From Endozoicomonas sp965261315 (lineage in GTDB: Bacteria; Pseudomonadota; Gammaproteobacteria; Pseudomonadales; Endozoicomonadaceae), in contig CBDHDM010000030.1 of the NCBI GenBank assembly GCA_965261315.1, positions 1 to 64,000 on the forward strand: a DNA stretch of 64,000 bases, read 5' to 3'. The translations under genes were made by a program, and so were the position numbers. Below, in pieces: positions 37,129 to 47,015 of this stretch. The stretch's first letter is position 1; every line of letters starts with the position of its first letter. The notes beneath the pieces are model-generated. The model did no database searches, was not told the origin of the DNA, and was given only the letters and a program-made list of their open reading frames with translations.

Positions 37129-38310
37129 TTACGATCCATACCTGAATCGATTGATGACCGGCTGTGCGTACATTTTCAAGAACCACGGGCGGTATACTTC
37201 CGGGCAACGTTCCAGGTGCCGGGTGAACTCGTCGCGCTTCTTTTTCAGGTCGGTATCAGGGAAAAGCGTTGATATATCTGGAACCTGTATAGCGGGTTCC
37301 TGTTTGATTACATTATTGCCAATGGCTTCCCAGGCAAACAGGTTTGACGGTTGGAGCTGATAGTTATGATGGATCTGGTGGTCGACTTCTTTGGCTACCG
37401 CAATGGCATTTTCAAGGCTTTGTGGCGCTTGTTTTCCTGATAATGGTTTGCCAAACGCAACGTGAACATGACCTTTATATCCCTCAATCCCCATGACAAT
37501 ACTTTTCAGGTCTTCGTCGTCTGCTTTCAGGTATTCTCCTGTCTGCTGCTTTTCGAAGAGTTCTCGGGCCTTACTGCAGTCACAGGGATCAAACTCATAA
37601 GAAATGGATACAGGCACAATATTTAATGAGCGGATGTTATCAGCAAAGGCCGTTTGTTTATCGCGGCGGCTGACATTAAACATCTTGATGATTGCCGGGT
37701 CAGTCTGATCATTGCCATCTTTTGCCCGGCCCTCACTCTGGGCTATCCAGACGGGCTGGCCTGAATCAATGCAGTGATGGATATAAGCAGAGAGATTCTG
37801 GAAAGCGGTCAGTTTTTCCCTGCGGCCAGTGAGAGAGCGTTTCACAATAAAACTTTTGTTCAGGCGCATCAGGTCGCTGACATAAGGGCGCTTAATCAAG
37901 TTATCGCCAATGGCTATCTGGCAGGTTTCCATGCCATTTTGATAAAGGGCGTAGTTCACCAGTGCAGGGTCAAGAACAATATCTCGATGGTTCGACAGAA
38001 AAAGATAGACTTTATCTTTTTTCAGGTGTTCAAGGCCCGAAAAGGTAACCTTGTCGGTGGTTGTTTTGATCACTCGAGTCAGGTACGGTTCGATGATGCT
38101 CTGGAAGTCCCTGACATTTTGAATGTGCCGCGTTTTATGCTTCAGCACCATGGCTGTGAGCCATGTCATAATGCCGGAAAATTTTCGGGTTAAGTCAGGG
38201 TGGCGATGTTGTGCCATAACGCTGAGGAGGTCTTTGTTTTGTAAAAGACGTGCCAGTGTTGGCCTGACCTCATGGTCGTGGTAAGGGCGAATATCGTCAA
38301 AAGCTTCCAT
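37129..38310 (-). CDS. glycerolipid acyltransferase family protein
   Basis: A 393-residue member of the PlsB/PlsC acyltransferase superfamily. The catalytic NHx4D motif is FLSNHRDIVLDPALVN (about 111-126), and the substrate-binding EGxR block is IAQSEGRAKDGN; PVSISYEFDPCD follows. No membrane helix stands out, so it is probably peripheral. Larger than typical PlsC (about 250). It probably acylates lysophospholipid or a related lipid, but the acceptor cannot be told. It lies seven bases after the YqfO-like gene on the same strand. Confidence 0.8.
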   Translation of the reverse strand: MEAFDDIRPYHDHEVRPTLARLLQNKDLLSVMAQHRHPDLTRKFSGIMTWLTAMVLKHKTRHIQNVRDFQSIIEPYLTRVIKTTTDKVTFSGLEHLKKDKVYLFLSNHRDIVLDPALVNYALYQNGMETCQIAIGDNLIKRPYVSDLMRLNKSFIVKRSLTGRREKLTAFQNLSAYIHHCIDSGQPVWIAQSEGRAKDGNDQTDPAIIKMFNVSRRDKQTAFADNIRSLNIVPVSISYEFDPCDCSKARELFEKQQTGEYLKADDEDLKSIVMGIEGYKGHVHVAFGKPLSGKQAPQSLENAIAVAKEVDHQIHHNYQLQPSNLFAWEAIGNNVIKQEPAIQVPDISTLFPDTDLKKKRDEFTRHLERCPEVYRPWFLKMYAQPVINRFRYGS

Positions 38311-38442
38311 TAGTGCCAGTGCTATTATAAAGCGGTTAAAAAATCGTTATTGATCGCCAGTTTATTATATTACATTCATTAATTACTGGTCTGTATAGAC
38401 AGTGTCGCTTAATGTAACAATAAAAAGCCAGAAAGACAGAGG

Positions 38443-39033
38443 TTGTTCATGTTTAAGCAGTGTAGATGTGCTGTCGGTGTGATTATAGTGCTGGCTTCAG
38501 TTGCCGGGCCGGTGTGGTCTGCAACACTCGCTGATGAGCTCATTGTGAAAAAAGAACAGCCTGTTTCAGGTAAGGTTCAGGGGCAGTTGGCGGAGGCTAT
38601 TCAAATGTTGCAGTCTGCGCAGCAAACAAGTTCAGCCAAGGCCATTAATTCTTTGCAGCGAGTGGCCAGTGTGGGCAATCGTCAAACTCGTGCAGAAGCA
38701 TGGCTTTGGCTGGGTAGGGCATACCGGGATGGTCTGGCAGGCACAGGTAAAGATGCCGGTATGGCTTTTGATTTCTTCGAAAAGGCAGCAGGGCGGGAAG
38801 GGCTCAATGTTGAAGCTCAATACGAACTGGGTAGGGCTTATTTAAACGGTGAAGGAACTGATCGCAATCTGATCGCTGCCTATATGTGGACTGAACTTAG
38901 CCTGCATACGTCATCAAAAATGTCATCTTCTGCTGAAGCCCAGAAAGCCAGGTTGGTAAAGATGCTCAATGACGCGCAGTTAGAAAAAGCCAGAGAACTG
39001 GTCAATCAATTGGAAACCTTATATCTGAAATGA
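38443..39033 (+). CDS. exported Sel1-repeat protein
   Basis: A 196-residue protein with a signal peptide (CRCAVGVIIVLASVAGPVWSA, about 7-27) and two Sel1-like repeats: AEAWLWLGRAYRDGLAGTGKDAGMAFDFFEKAAG and VEAQYELGRAYLNGEGTDRNLIAAYMWTELSLH. Sel1 repeats are helical protein-protein interaction units, frequent in host-associated bacteria. It is probably periplasmic, and its binding partner is unknown. Confidence 0.8.
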   Translation: MFMFKQCRCAVGVIIVLASVAGPVWSATLADELIVKKEQPVSGKVQGQLAEAIQMLQSAQQTSSAKAINSLQRVASVGNRQTRAEAWLWLGRAYRDGLAGTGKDAGMAFDFFEKAAGREGLNVEAQYELGRAYLNGEGTDRNLIAAYMWTELSLHTSSKMSSSAEAQKARLVKMLNDAQLEKARELVNQLETLYLK

Positions 39034-39107
39034 ATAGTATCTGAAATGATTAAAGTGTTGATTAAAGATTATCTGAATGCTGAGCCAGTGCCGGGAGAAG
39101 AGTAGTC

Positions 39108-39713
39108 ATGTGCAGCCGTTACTCATTCAACTTGACCAGGGTTGATCTCGGCTTTCTTGGTATTAAAGATAGTTTGTCTCAAAAGCCGGTTCAACAGGTC
39201 GTTCCTGGCCAGCGGGTATGGCTGGTTCGACACAATGATAATGGTGTTCCTGAGCTGGCTCAGGCCAAGTGGGGGCTTGCTCCTTCATGGCTGCAGGATT
39301 TCTCCCGTGTTCAAATTAATGCCCGCGTCGAGAGTGCATCCGAGTCGAGAATGTTCAGGAATGCCTGGCGATCCAGACGTTGCCTGATATTGGCTGACAG
39401 TTACTACCAATGGCACATGGCTCCGGGAAACCGGCGTCAGCTATGGCGCATCGGTGCAAGAGATAATGCACTGATACTGATGGCTGGGCTTTGGGAGCGG
39501 TATCGGGTTGACAGTACACTCTCTTTTGATTCCTGCGCTGTGTTGACCATGCCGGCAATGCCTCAGTTAACGTTGATAGCTGAAAGGATGCCCGCTCTGG
39601 TCATGGCTCAGTATGCGGATAATTGGTTGTCAGGCTTACCTTTTGATATTGATAGCTTTTCTTCTTCTCTTACCGGCTTTTCCTTTCATAGTCAGAATAT
39701 CCTGAAACGCTGA
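39108..39713 (+). CDS. SRAP (YedK/HMCES)-like protein lacking catalytic residues
   Basis: A 201-residue SRAP-domain protein. Family members crosslink their Cys2 to abasic sites in single-stranded DNA. Cys2 (MCSRY), the WGLAPSW block and the NARxE block (QINARVESASESRMF) are present. The residue matching YedK Glu105 is Gln (DSYYQW instead of GWFEW), and the one matching His160 is Ala (IAERMP instead of IHDRRP). Crosslinking may still occur through Cys2, but ring opening and release chemistry should be impaired. It stands alone, 75 bases after the Sel1 gene. Confidence 0.85.
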   Translation: MCSRYSFNLTRVDLGFLGIKDSLSQKPVQQVVPGQRVWLVRHNDNGVPELAQAKWGLAPSWLQDFSRVQINARVESASESRMFRNAWRSRRCLILADSYYQWHMAPGNRRQLWRIGARDNALILMAGLWERYRVDSTLSFDSCAVLTMPAMPQLTLIAERMPALVMAQYADNWLSGLPFDIDSFSSSLTGFSFHSQNILKR

Positions 39714-39772
39714 CTTTCAGGTCATGAGAATCTCCATTCACTGCTGAAATGCTGGTCTATCATTAGCGTTCG

Positions 39773-42700
39773 TTGTGGTCGTGTGCAGTGAACTCAGTGC
39801 AATTTTCCATTAGAAAAAAAATCATTTTTTTTACGGTCGTGCCTGTCACGCTCCTTTACAACCTGATATTTGGTATCCACCTCTATTTTTCGCTAAAACA
39901 GGCTACGGATGCGGTAGCCAAAGGGTTGATTGAGCAGGTTTGGCATAATGCCGGCAAAATTGACAGTCATACACAGCAGTTAATGACAGTGACCTCTTTC
40001 ATGGCTGACATGCTGAGCCGGATGCCGGTGACTGATCACGCCATGATTAAACACTTTCTCAGTGATCTGGTTGAAAGGAACCCTCTTGTCCGTGGCTTTA
40101 CCTATGTCAAGCTGGGGAACAGCTTTCAGCATTGGGATGTTTTTCATGCTTATATGGAGGATGGCAAGGTCAAACTGGATGAATCCGTCGATACCGGTTT
40201 GTTTCCGGCCCAGTTCTGGTGGGCGAATCAGGGGCAGCAGAAAGAGGGGTTCTGGACATCGCCAAGGGGCTCTGCGGATAAAGGCTGGGCAGTCAGCTAT
40301 ATCGTACCGGTTTTTTCAGAAAGCACCCTTTATGGTTATTTCTGGATGGATATCAATCTTGCCGATTTACGACATCAGCTGGTGGAAAATACTACGGGGA
40401 ATGCCAGTTTTTCTATCGTTAATGGTGCAGGAGAATACCTTCAGACGGACAGTGAAACACCAAAGCGTTATCAGCTAAACAGTATTCACCAGAGCCAGTT
40501 TTATTATGGCTCCCCCGGGTTGTGGAGTGACCTGGAAGAGTTGATTGAAAGGGGGGAGCCGGCTTTCCGCCATAAGTGGGTTCCCGTTCGGCAAAATGAG
40601 TATTGGCTGATGGGAGCCCCGATTAAATCGGCTTCCTGGTGGATGATCAGCTATGCCCCCAGGGAAACAGTGCTTGCGCCTGTTATTGATCAGGCACAGA
40701 TCAACGCATTGTTGATGATACTCTCCCTGACACTGATATTTACCTGTGCCAGCCTGGTGTCTGTGCGAATTACCCGTCCGATTGTTCGGCTGAAACGGGC
40801 AATGGATGATTTTACCTATCGTCAGGTAAAGCCGGTTATTACCCATATCAGCAGAGATGAAATTGGCAGTTTAACGGAAAGCTTTCAGCAGCTGGTGAAC
40901 AAGCTTGTCGATCGGGAGAAAGCACTTCACAAGGCCAGAGCCAGCAATATAGGGCATTTGCTTGAGCGATTGAGAGGAAACTACTTTTATTTCAATCTCA
41001 ATAAAGAGGGTTGTGTTACCCATGTCAGCCCTTCAATAGAAGCCATACTGGGTTACTCGCAGAGTGAATTTCTTCGTCCACTTATTGGCTATCTGGCTAC
41101 TCAGGACAGTAAATTTCGTTTTCGGGATCAGTTTCGGGAGACCAGGCAGGGACGATGGGGGGATACCTTTGAGCTGGATATCAGGCATCTTAATGGCAGT
41201 GTTCGCAGGCTGGAAATCTTCTGGAGTGATATGGGAGACCTGCCGGGTAAACAATATCTTGTTGAAGGGTTGGCGAACGATATTACCGACCGGGTAAGCG
41301 ATACCAAAAAATTCAAGCTGCTGCTCGACAGTGCACCTGATGCTACGATCATCGCAACGCCTGAAGGTATTATTGGCATGGCCAATAGCAGGACGGAAGA
41401 CTTGTTTGGCTTCCATCGGGAGGACCTTGTCAATATGCCCTTGAGCCTGCTGACGCCACTGGAAAACCGGTCAGGTCACCCTCTATTGGGCGATCTGGAA
41501 AAGGCCAGCTGGGAGCAGTTATGTCTTGTCGGTTATGAGTCCAGGGGAATCGATCGTAAAGGTCGGGTTTTTCCGGTGGAAATCACCAGTAATCCCTTGA
41601 AAACTGATGATGGTCTGCTGATTTCCATGGTGGTTCGTAATATTACTGAGCGCAAGCGCATCGAACATGAGTTGATGAGGGCTAAAGAGGAGGCTGAGCG
41701 AGCCAATCTGGCCAAGGGGCTTTTTCTGTCAAATATGAGTCATGAACTGAGAACACCATTGAACGGCGTATTGGGTAATGCTCAGCTCTTACTGAGAAAT
41801 CTTTCATTATCTTCTGCCCAGAGAAAAAGTCTGAATACGATTGAGGCCAGTGGGCAGCACTTACTTTCACTGATTAACGATATTCTTGATTTAACCAAAA
41901 TTGAATCCAGTCAGATTGAGTTGCATCCTTCTGCGGTAAGGCTTATGGAATTGCTGCGGGGGGTGCGCAACATTTTGATGGAGAGAGCTGCCAGCAAGGG
42001 GCTTGAATTACGCCTTCTGCCGATTGGCCCTTTGCCGGAAATTGTCATGCTGGATGAAATCAAGGTTCGACAGGTATTGTTGAACCTGCTCAGTAACGGC
42101 GTTAAATATACCGTCAAAGGCTGGGTGGAGTGCAGGGTTTCTGTAGAACGAAAGGATATCGTTTTTGAAGTACGTGACACCGGAGTTGGTATTGCCCATG
42201 AGGATCTGGAAAAGGTTTTTGAGCCTTTTCGTCAGGTGCATCTGGGGCTTCAGATTGGCGGCTCAGGTCTTGGGCTGGCCATCAGCCGAAGGTTGGTCTC
42301 GGCAATGGGAGGTGAGCTTGATGTTACCAGTGAGCCGGGCAAGGGGAGTCGGTTTATATTTACTTTGCCGCTTGTCAGGGGCAGCTTTGAAGCTCTGAAA
42401 GAACATCAGCGCTTATTGCCGGGTTCGATCTATGTCCATTTGGAAGAGCGATTCCATGAGGTTCGAGTTCTGGTTGTGGATGATGTTGAAAGCAATCGGG
42501 ATATGATGGCAGGGTTGCTTGACTCTGCCGGCTTCAGAGTTGATATAGCTTGTAATGGGCTGCAGGCGCTGGAAGCTGTGAAGCAAGTAGATTTTGACTT
42601 GATTTTGATGGATATCTCCATGCCGGTGATGGATGGCGTGGCTACGATCAAGCATATCAGGAAGCTTCCCGGAAAAGCTGAAGTCAGGGTAGTGGCTGTA

Positions 42701-43096
42701 ACGGCCAGTGTCAGCCATGAGGCTCGAGAGCGACTGCTGAGTCAGGGGTTTGATGAATATATTGGTAAGCCTCTCGATGCGGGGCTGATGTTTGATAAAA
42801 TTCGATGCCTGTTGGGGGTTGATTACATCACGGCGTCCCCGAAGCCCGAGTGGAGTGAGGATATTTTGCTGCAAGGGCTCAAAGACATGCATAGGGATGC
42901 ATTTGCCCACTCCATTATTTTTGCTTTTGAACAGGGAGATCTGGAGTGTCTGGAGCAGGCCCTTCACTCCTTTGAGGGTGATGCTGAACTGGCAGATGTT
43001 GTTGGTTTCCTGCTGATGCTGACGGCAGATATGGATATTGCGAGGCTGGAAAATTTTATTGGGCAGCTTATAGAAAACTTTGGTAAAGAGGGATGA
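39773..43096 (+). CDS. hybrid sensor histidine kinase, Cache-HAMP-PAS-PAS-HK-REC
   Basis: An inner-membrane signal transducer of 1107 residues. It has TM1 (about 17-38), a periplasmic dCache-like sensor with FTYVKLG, GFWTSPRGSADKGWAVSYIVPVF and YGYFWMDINLADL, TM2 (about 313-335) and HAMP. Two PAS domains follow (FNLNKEGCVTHVSPSIEAILGYS; SAPDATIIATPEGIIGMANSR), then HisKA with SHELRTPLNGVLGN, HATPase with DTGVGIAHEDLEKVFEPFRQ and GSGLGLAISRRLV, and a receiver with DFDLILMDISMPVMDG and phosphoacceptor Asp. No Hpt domain is visible, so phosphate must go to a separate Hpt protein. GTG 39788 is an alternative start. Partner and signal are unknown. Confidence 0.9.
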   Translation: MWSCAVNSVQFSIRKKIIFFTVVPVTLLYNLIFGIHLYFSLKQATDAVAKGLIEQVWHNAGKIDSHTQQLMTVTSFMADMLSRMPVTDHAMIKHFLSDLVERNPLVRGFTYVKLGNSFQHWDVFHAYMEDGKVKLDESVDTGLFPAQFWWANQGQQKEGFWTSPRGSADKGWAVSYIVPVFSESTLYGYFWMDINLADLRHQLVENTTGNASFSIVNGAGEYLQTDSETPKRYQLNSIHQSQFYYGSPGLWSDLEELIERGEPAFRHKWVPVRQNEYWLMGAPIKSASWWMISYAPRETVLAPVIDQAQINALLMILSLTLIFTCASLVSVRITRPIVRLKRAMDDFTYRQVKPVITHISRDEIGSLTESFQQLVNKLVDREKALHKARASNIGHLLERLRGNYFYFNLNKEGCVTHVSPSIEAILGYSQSEFLRPLIGYLATQDSKFRFRDQFRETRQGRWGDTFELDIRHLNGSVRRLEIFWSDMGDLPGKQYLVEGLANDITDRVSDTKKFKLLLDSAPDATIIATPEGIIGMANSRTEDLFGFHREDLVNMPLSLLTPLENRSGHPLLGDLEKASWEQLCLVGYESRGIDRKGRVFPVEITSNPLKTDDGLLISMVVRNITERKRIEHELMRAKEEAERANLAKGLFLSNMSHELRTPLNGVLGNAQLLLRNLSLSSAQRKSLNTIEASGQHLLSLINDILDLTKIESSQIELHPSAVRLMELLRGVRNILMERAASKGLELRLLPIGPLPEIVMLDEIKVRQVLLNLLSNGVKYTVKGWVECRVSVERKDIVFEVRDTGVGIAHEDLEKVFEPFRQVHLGLQIGGSGLGLAISRRLVSAMGGELDVTSEPGKGSRFIFTLPLVRGSFEALKEHQRLLPGSIYVHLEERFHEVRVLVVDDVESNRDMMAGLLDSAGFRVDIACNGLQALEAVKQVDFDLILMDISMPVMDGVATIKHIRKLPGKAEVRVVAVTASVSHEARERLLSQGFDEYIGKPLDAGLMFDKIRCLLGVDYITASPKPEWSEDILLQGLKDMHRDAFAHSIIFAFEQGDLECLEQALHSFEGDAELADVVGFLLMLTADMDIARLENFIGQLIENFGKEG

Positions 43097-43122
43097 AGCG
43101 CTGCTGTGAAAACTCGGAGAGC

Positions 43123-43154
43123 AACAGTTTCCAGTCCTCTCACTGGAAACTGTT
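43123..43154. terminator. bidirectional hairpin between the kinase and TRAP genes
   Basis: AACAGTTTCCAG (43123-43134) pairs perfectly with CTGGAAACTGTT (43143-43154) around an eight-base loop. It lies in the 72-base gap between two convergent genes, where a shared terminator is expected. Confidence 0.75.
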
Positions 43155-43168
43155 AATAGTGTATAGAC

Positions 43169-45766
43169 TTAAGTGTTCTGTCTACGCCTCTGGCTCAGGA
43201 AAATAAACAGCAGCAGGATAAATGCCGGTATCCAGGTCAACTGCTTTGGCGGTCGATCTGAAGGGACTTCAAGGCGTTGAATCTGCCAGTCGAAATCAAT
43301 ACCGACTTTCTGTGCCTCGCTGTTGAAGTCGACCATATCAATGACCAGCTCATCGCCATTGACCAGTACATCCAGCCCCATATTTCGGAATCGCTCTTCG
43401 GCAGACGCTTTGTTGCCGGCAGGAAGGATAACCATCTGATTAACCTGCTTACCTTCCAGAGTCTCGCCGGCAACCCAAAGTCGTGCATTTGCCTGATCAG
43501 GCAGTGCCTCAACCTGAGTGACGATGTTATTACCTTCATAGGTTTCATAGGGAGGGTAAGCCCTGTCCCACCAGAAGTCTGGTCTGAACAGCGTGAAGGC
43601 AATCAATAGCATGCCCAGTGTTTCATACCAGCGGTTTTTCACCAGCCAGTGTCCCTGGGTTGCTGTTGCAAAGACCAGCATGGCGGCAATAGCGCCAAAG
43701 ACGACAATGACCAACTGAGGAATACTGTCGACCCCAATCAGCAGTAGCTCCGTATTAAAGATAAACATGAATGGCAAAACAGCGGTTCGAATATCGTAGG
43801 TGAAGCCCTGAATACCGGTTTTGATGGGGTCCGATTGAGCAATGGCTGCTGCTGCAAAGGCGGCAAGCCCAACCGGCGGCGTGTCGTCTGCGAGAATTCC
43901 AAAATAGAAAACAAACAGATGAACGGCGATCAGTGGAACAATCAGCCCATGTTGTGCCCCAAGGGTAACGATAACCGGAGCCATCAACGTGGAGACCACG
44001 ATATAGTTTGCCGTGGTTGGGAGACCCATGCCCAGCACAAGGCAGATAATCGCGGTAAAGAGCAGCATCAGAATAATACTGCCGGCTGAAATCCACTCAA
44101 CAAACTCCGTCATGACCAGACCAATACCGGTCAGGGTAACAGCGCCGACGACGATACCCGCGGTTGCTGTGGCAACCCCGATACCAATCATATTGCGTGC
44201 ACCAGTGGTCATGCCGTCAATCAGGTCCAGAAAACCTTCCTTGAGGCCTTTTGTTACAAGAATGGTTGTCTGTTCTTTCCTGAAAATATCGATCAGTGTC
44301 TTATGGGTCAGGGTAATAAATACCATAACCAATGTTGCCCAGAAGGCAGACAGTCCTGGAGAGTATCGCTCAACGGTCAGGCACCAGAGCAGAACAACCA
44401 ATGGCAGCAAATAATAAAGACCGCGCTTAATGGTTGGGCCGGGTACAGGGGTAGAGCGTATTTCATCTTCAATATTGTTGATGAGGTCGGGCTGTCTGGC
44501 GGCCACTTTCAGTAGAATCAGGTAGCTGGCAAGCAGTGCCAGAGTGATTATCGAAAGCGCATATTCACCCATATATTGCCGTGTCCAGCCAACGCCGTAA
44601 TAAACGCCAGCGCCCAGCAGGCAGAGTCCGGCAAAGGAACCGATAAATGACATCAAGGCTTGTGTTCTGGTGCGGGTAACGCTTCTCGGCAGCCCCTGCA
44701 TCCCTGCTTTCAATGCTTCAAGGTGAACAATGTAAAACAGGGCAATGTAGGAAATGGCGGCTGGTAACAGGGCGTGACGGATAACGTCAATGTAGGAAAT
44801 GCCCACATACTCAACCATCAGAAAGGCTGCCGCTCCCATAATCGGCGGGGTTAGCTGTCCATTGGTTGAGGCGGCAACTTCGATAGCGCCGGCTTTATGG
44901 GCAGGAAAACCAACCCGCTTCATCAGAGGGATGGTGAATGTGCCGGTAGTGACAACGTTGGCGATGGAGGAACCGGAAACGACACCACTAAGGCCTGATG
45001 AAACCACTGCTGCCTTGGCTGGGCCACCTTTCAGGTGCCCTAACAGTGAAAATGCAACCTGGATAAAGTAGTTGCCTGCTCCGGCTTTTTCCAGCAGTGA
45101 ACCAAACAGCACAAAAAGGAATACGAAGCTGGTGGATACACCAAGAGCCACACCAAAGACACCTTCAGAGGTGATCCAGAAGTGAGACAGTGCCTTGTTC
45201 AGGCTTGCCCCTTTATGGGCAATAACATCCGGCATGTAGGGGCCGGCAAAGGCATAGATGATAAAGACGGCGGCAACGATCATCAGCGGTGGACCCAGTG
45301 CCCGGCGGGTAGCTTCCAGCAAAAGCAGCATGCCTGCGCCCGCCGTGATCAAATCCATGGTGACCGGGGCGCCAGCTCGGGTGGCCAGTTCCTGATGAAA
45401 AATATAGAGGTATGCGGCGCAATAGCTGCCAGTCAGACCAAAGAGCCAGTCGGTAACGGGTATCTGGTTTGAAAAGGATTTCTTTCTGGCGGGGAAGGCA
45501 ATAAAGGCCAGAAAAATAGCAAATGCAAGGTGAATAGCCCGGGCCTGACCATCGTTGAAAATGCCAACGTTGAAAATATAAGGCAGTGGTGAGGCATTCC
45601 AGAGTTGGAACAGTGACCAGCTCAGGGCTGTGCCCAATAATACCCGTCTGGATTTGCCTAACGGCTGGCGTCCACCTTGCTCGGATTGGTTTACCATTTG
45701 CTCGGCAGAGTTTGCAGAATCTGCCGTCGATGAACTATTCAGCTTATCGCTGTTGACTGCTTCCAT
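43169..45766 (-). CDS. TRAP transporter permease, fused 4TM/12TM, TAXI type
   Basis: An 865-residue integral membrane protein in which the small (DctQ-like) and large (DctM-like) TRAP subunits are fused, as is usual for TAXI systems. Hallmarks are SSGLSGVVSGSSIANVVTTGTFTIPLMKRVGF, ASTNGQLTPPIMGAAAFLMVEYVGI, MGLPTTANYIVVSTLMAPVI and FGILADDTPPVGLAAFAAAAIA. The final 130 residues are a soluble C-terminal domain followed by one last helix (WIPAFILLLFIFLSQ). It lies downstream of the TAXI binding-protein gene, separated by 271 bases that hold a hairpin. The substrate is unknown; TAXI systems often take dicarboxylates or amino acids. Confidence 0.93.
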   Translation of the reverse strand: MEAVNSDKLNSSSTADSANSAEQMVNQSEQGGRQPLGKSRRVLLGTALSWSLFQLWNASPLPYIFNVGIFNDGQARAIHLAFAIFLAFIAFPARKKSFSNQIPVTDWLFGLTGSYCAAYLYIFHQELATRAGAPVTMDLITAGAGMLLLLEATRRALGPPLMIVAAVFIIYAFAGPYMPDVIAHKGASLNKALSHFWITSEGVFGVALGVSTSFVFLFVLFGSLLEKAGAGNYFIQVAFSLLGHLKGGPAKAAVVSSGLSGVVSGSSIANVVTTGTFTIPLMKRVGFPAHKAGAIEVAASTNGQLTPPIMGAAAFLMVEYVGISYIDVIRHALLPAAISYIALFYIVHLEALKAGMQGLPRSVTRTRTQALMSFIGSFAGLCLLGAGVYYGVGWTRQYMGEYALSIITLALLASYLILLKVAARQPDLINNIEDEIRSTPVPGPTIKRGLYYLLPLVVLLWCLTVERYSPGLSAFWATLVMVFITLTHKTLIDIFRKEQTTILVTKGLKEGFLDLIDGMTTGARNMIGIGVATATAGIVVGAVTLTGIGLVMTEFVEWISAGSIILMLLFTAIICLVLGMGLPTTANYIVVSTLMAPVIVTLGAQHGLIVPLIAVHLFVFYFGILADDTPPVGLAAFAAAAIAQSDPIKTGIQGFTYDIRTAVLPFMFIFNTELLLIGVDSIPQLVIVVFGAIAAMLVFATATQGHWLVKNRWYETLGMLLIAFTLFRPDFWWDRAYPPYETYEGNNIVTQVEALPDQANARLWVAGETLEGKQVNQMVILPAGNKASAEERFRNMGLDVLVNGDELVIDMVDFNSEAQKVGIDFDWQIQRLEVPSDRPPKQLTWIPAFILLLFIFLSQRRRQNT

Positions 45767-45996
45767 AATGTACCTGTTGTTATTGAAGTTATGCGTTATT
45801 CCTTTGGAAACGATGCATCCTTCATCAGTTGGCTTATGGCCATTTAATCAATGGGGGAAGTGGAGTATTTGAAGCTTGCGAGGTAATAAAGACGACAGTG
45901 CTTCCCCGTTCAGCCCTTTGATCCATCATTGGATAGGGCTGTAGATTTCGTCGCTCAGGGTTCAGGCAGCACTCTGAACGACGAAAAAGCGTTCGA

Positions 45997-46020
45997 GAGA
46001 AGGTGTTGTCACACCTTCTC
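45997..46020 (-). terminator. attenuating hairpin between the TAXI binding protein and permease genes
   Basis: GAGAAGGTGT (45997-46006) pairs perfectly with ACACCTTCTC (46011-46020) around a 4-base loop, with a T5 run a few bases beyond on the minus strand. It lies 18 bases past the binding-protein stop. Partial termination here would give much more binding protein than permease, a common design. Confidence 0.7.
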
Positions 46021-46037
46021 AAGAGAGGTGTTGCAAT

Positions 46038-47015
46038 TTAGAGCAGGCCAGCCTCTTTGTAGTAACGCTTGGCGCCTTCATGAAGTGGGATGCTGAGGCC
46101 GTCAGAAACCATCTCTTCTTTTTTGAGAGTACCAAATGCCTGGTGCAGTTTTTTGAAGGTGGACAGATCCTCAAATACTGCCTTGGTCACACGGTAAACC
46201 GCTTCTTCACTGGCGGTCGTGGAGGATACGAACGTTGCAGCAACACCAAAGGTTTGTACATCCTGATCATTGCCCTTATACATTCCGCCAGGGATGGTCG
46301 CGGTGCGGTAGTAGGGGTTTTCTTTAATCAGCTGGTTAGCTTTGTCGCCAGCAACGGTTACCAGTACGGTGTCGCAGGAGGTGGTCGCTTCCTTGAAGGA
46401 TCCGGATGGGTGGCCAACGGTATAGACAAAGGCATCAATTTTGTTGTCACACAGTGCTTTGGCGTGCTCAGCGGCTTTCAACTCGGAAACCAGGGAGAAG
46501 CTATCGTGAGTCCAGCCGTACCCTTTCATCAGCTGTTCCATGGTACCACGCTGACCGGAACCCGGATTACCAATGTTGACGCGTTTTCCTTTCAGGTCTT
46601 CAAACTGACTGATACCTGAATCTTTTCTGGCCAGAATGGTAAAGGCTTCCGGATGCACGGAGAAGATCGCCCGCAGATCTTTGTTAGCACCTTGTTTTTC
46701 AAAGGCACTGGTTCCGCGGTACGCATGGAACTGCCAGTCAGACTGGACGATACCCATGTCGAGCTCACCAGCACGGATGGTGTTCAGGTTGTAAATAGAC
46801 CCCCCCGTACTTTCCACAGAACAGCGTATGCCGTGATCTTTACGCCCTTTGTTGACCAGACGGCATATCGCTCCACCGGTTGGGTAATACACACCAGTAA
46901 CACCGCCGGTGCCGATGGTGACAAACTGTTGATTGGTGGCTGCGACGGCCGTAGAGGTCATGGCTGCGAAACCGGCCCCTAGAATGGCAAGTCCCAGTTT
47001 TTTAAAAATGGTCAT
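46038..47015 (-). CDS. TAXI-family TRAP transporter solute-binding protein
   Basis: A 325-residue periplasmic binding protein with a signal peptide (KLGLAILGAGFAAMTSTAVAA, about 6-26). The family signature is complete: QFVTIGTGGVTGVYYPTGGAICRLVN, CSVESTGGSIYNLNTIRAGELDMGIVQSDW, GKRVNIGNPGSGQRGTMEQLM and a C-terminal VTKAVFEDLSTFKKLHQAFGTL. It captures the solute for the fused permease encoded next on the same strand. The ligand cannot be read from sequence. Confidence 0.95.
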   Translation of the reverse strand: MTIFKKLGLAILGAGFAAMTSTAVAATNQQFVTIGTGGVTGVYYPTGGAICRLVNKGRKDHGIRCSVESTGGSIYNLNTIRAGELDMGIVQSDWQFHAYRGTSAFEKQGANKDLRAIFSVHPEAFTILARKDSGISQFEDLKGKRVNIGNPGSGQRGTMEQLMKGYGWTHDSFSLVSELKAAEHAKALCDNKIDAFVYTVGHPSGSFKEATTSCDTVLVTVAGDKANQLIKENPYYRTATIPGGMYKGNDQDVQTFGVAATFVSSTTASEEAVYRVTKAVFEDLSTFKKLHQAFGTLKKEEMVSDGLSIPLHEGAKRYYKEAGLL

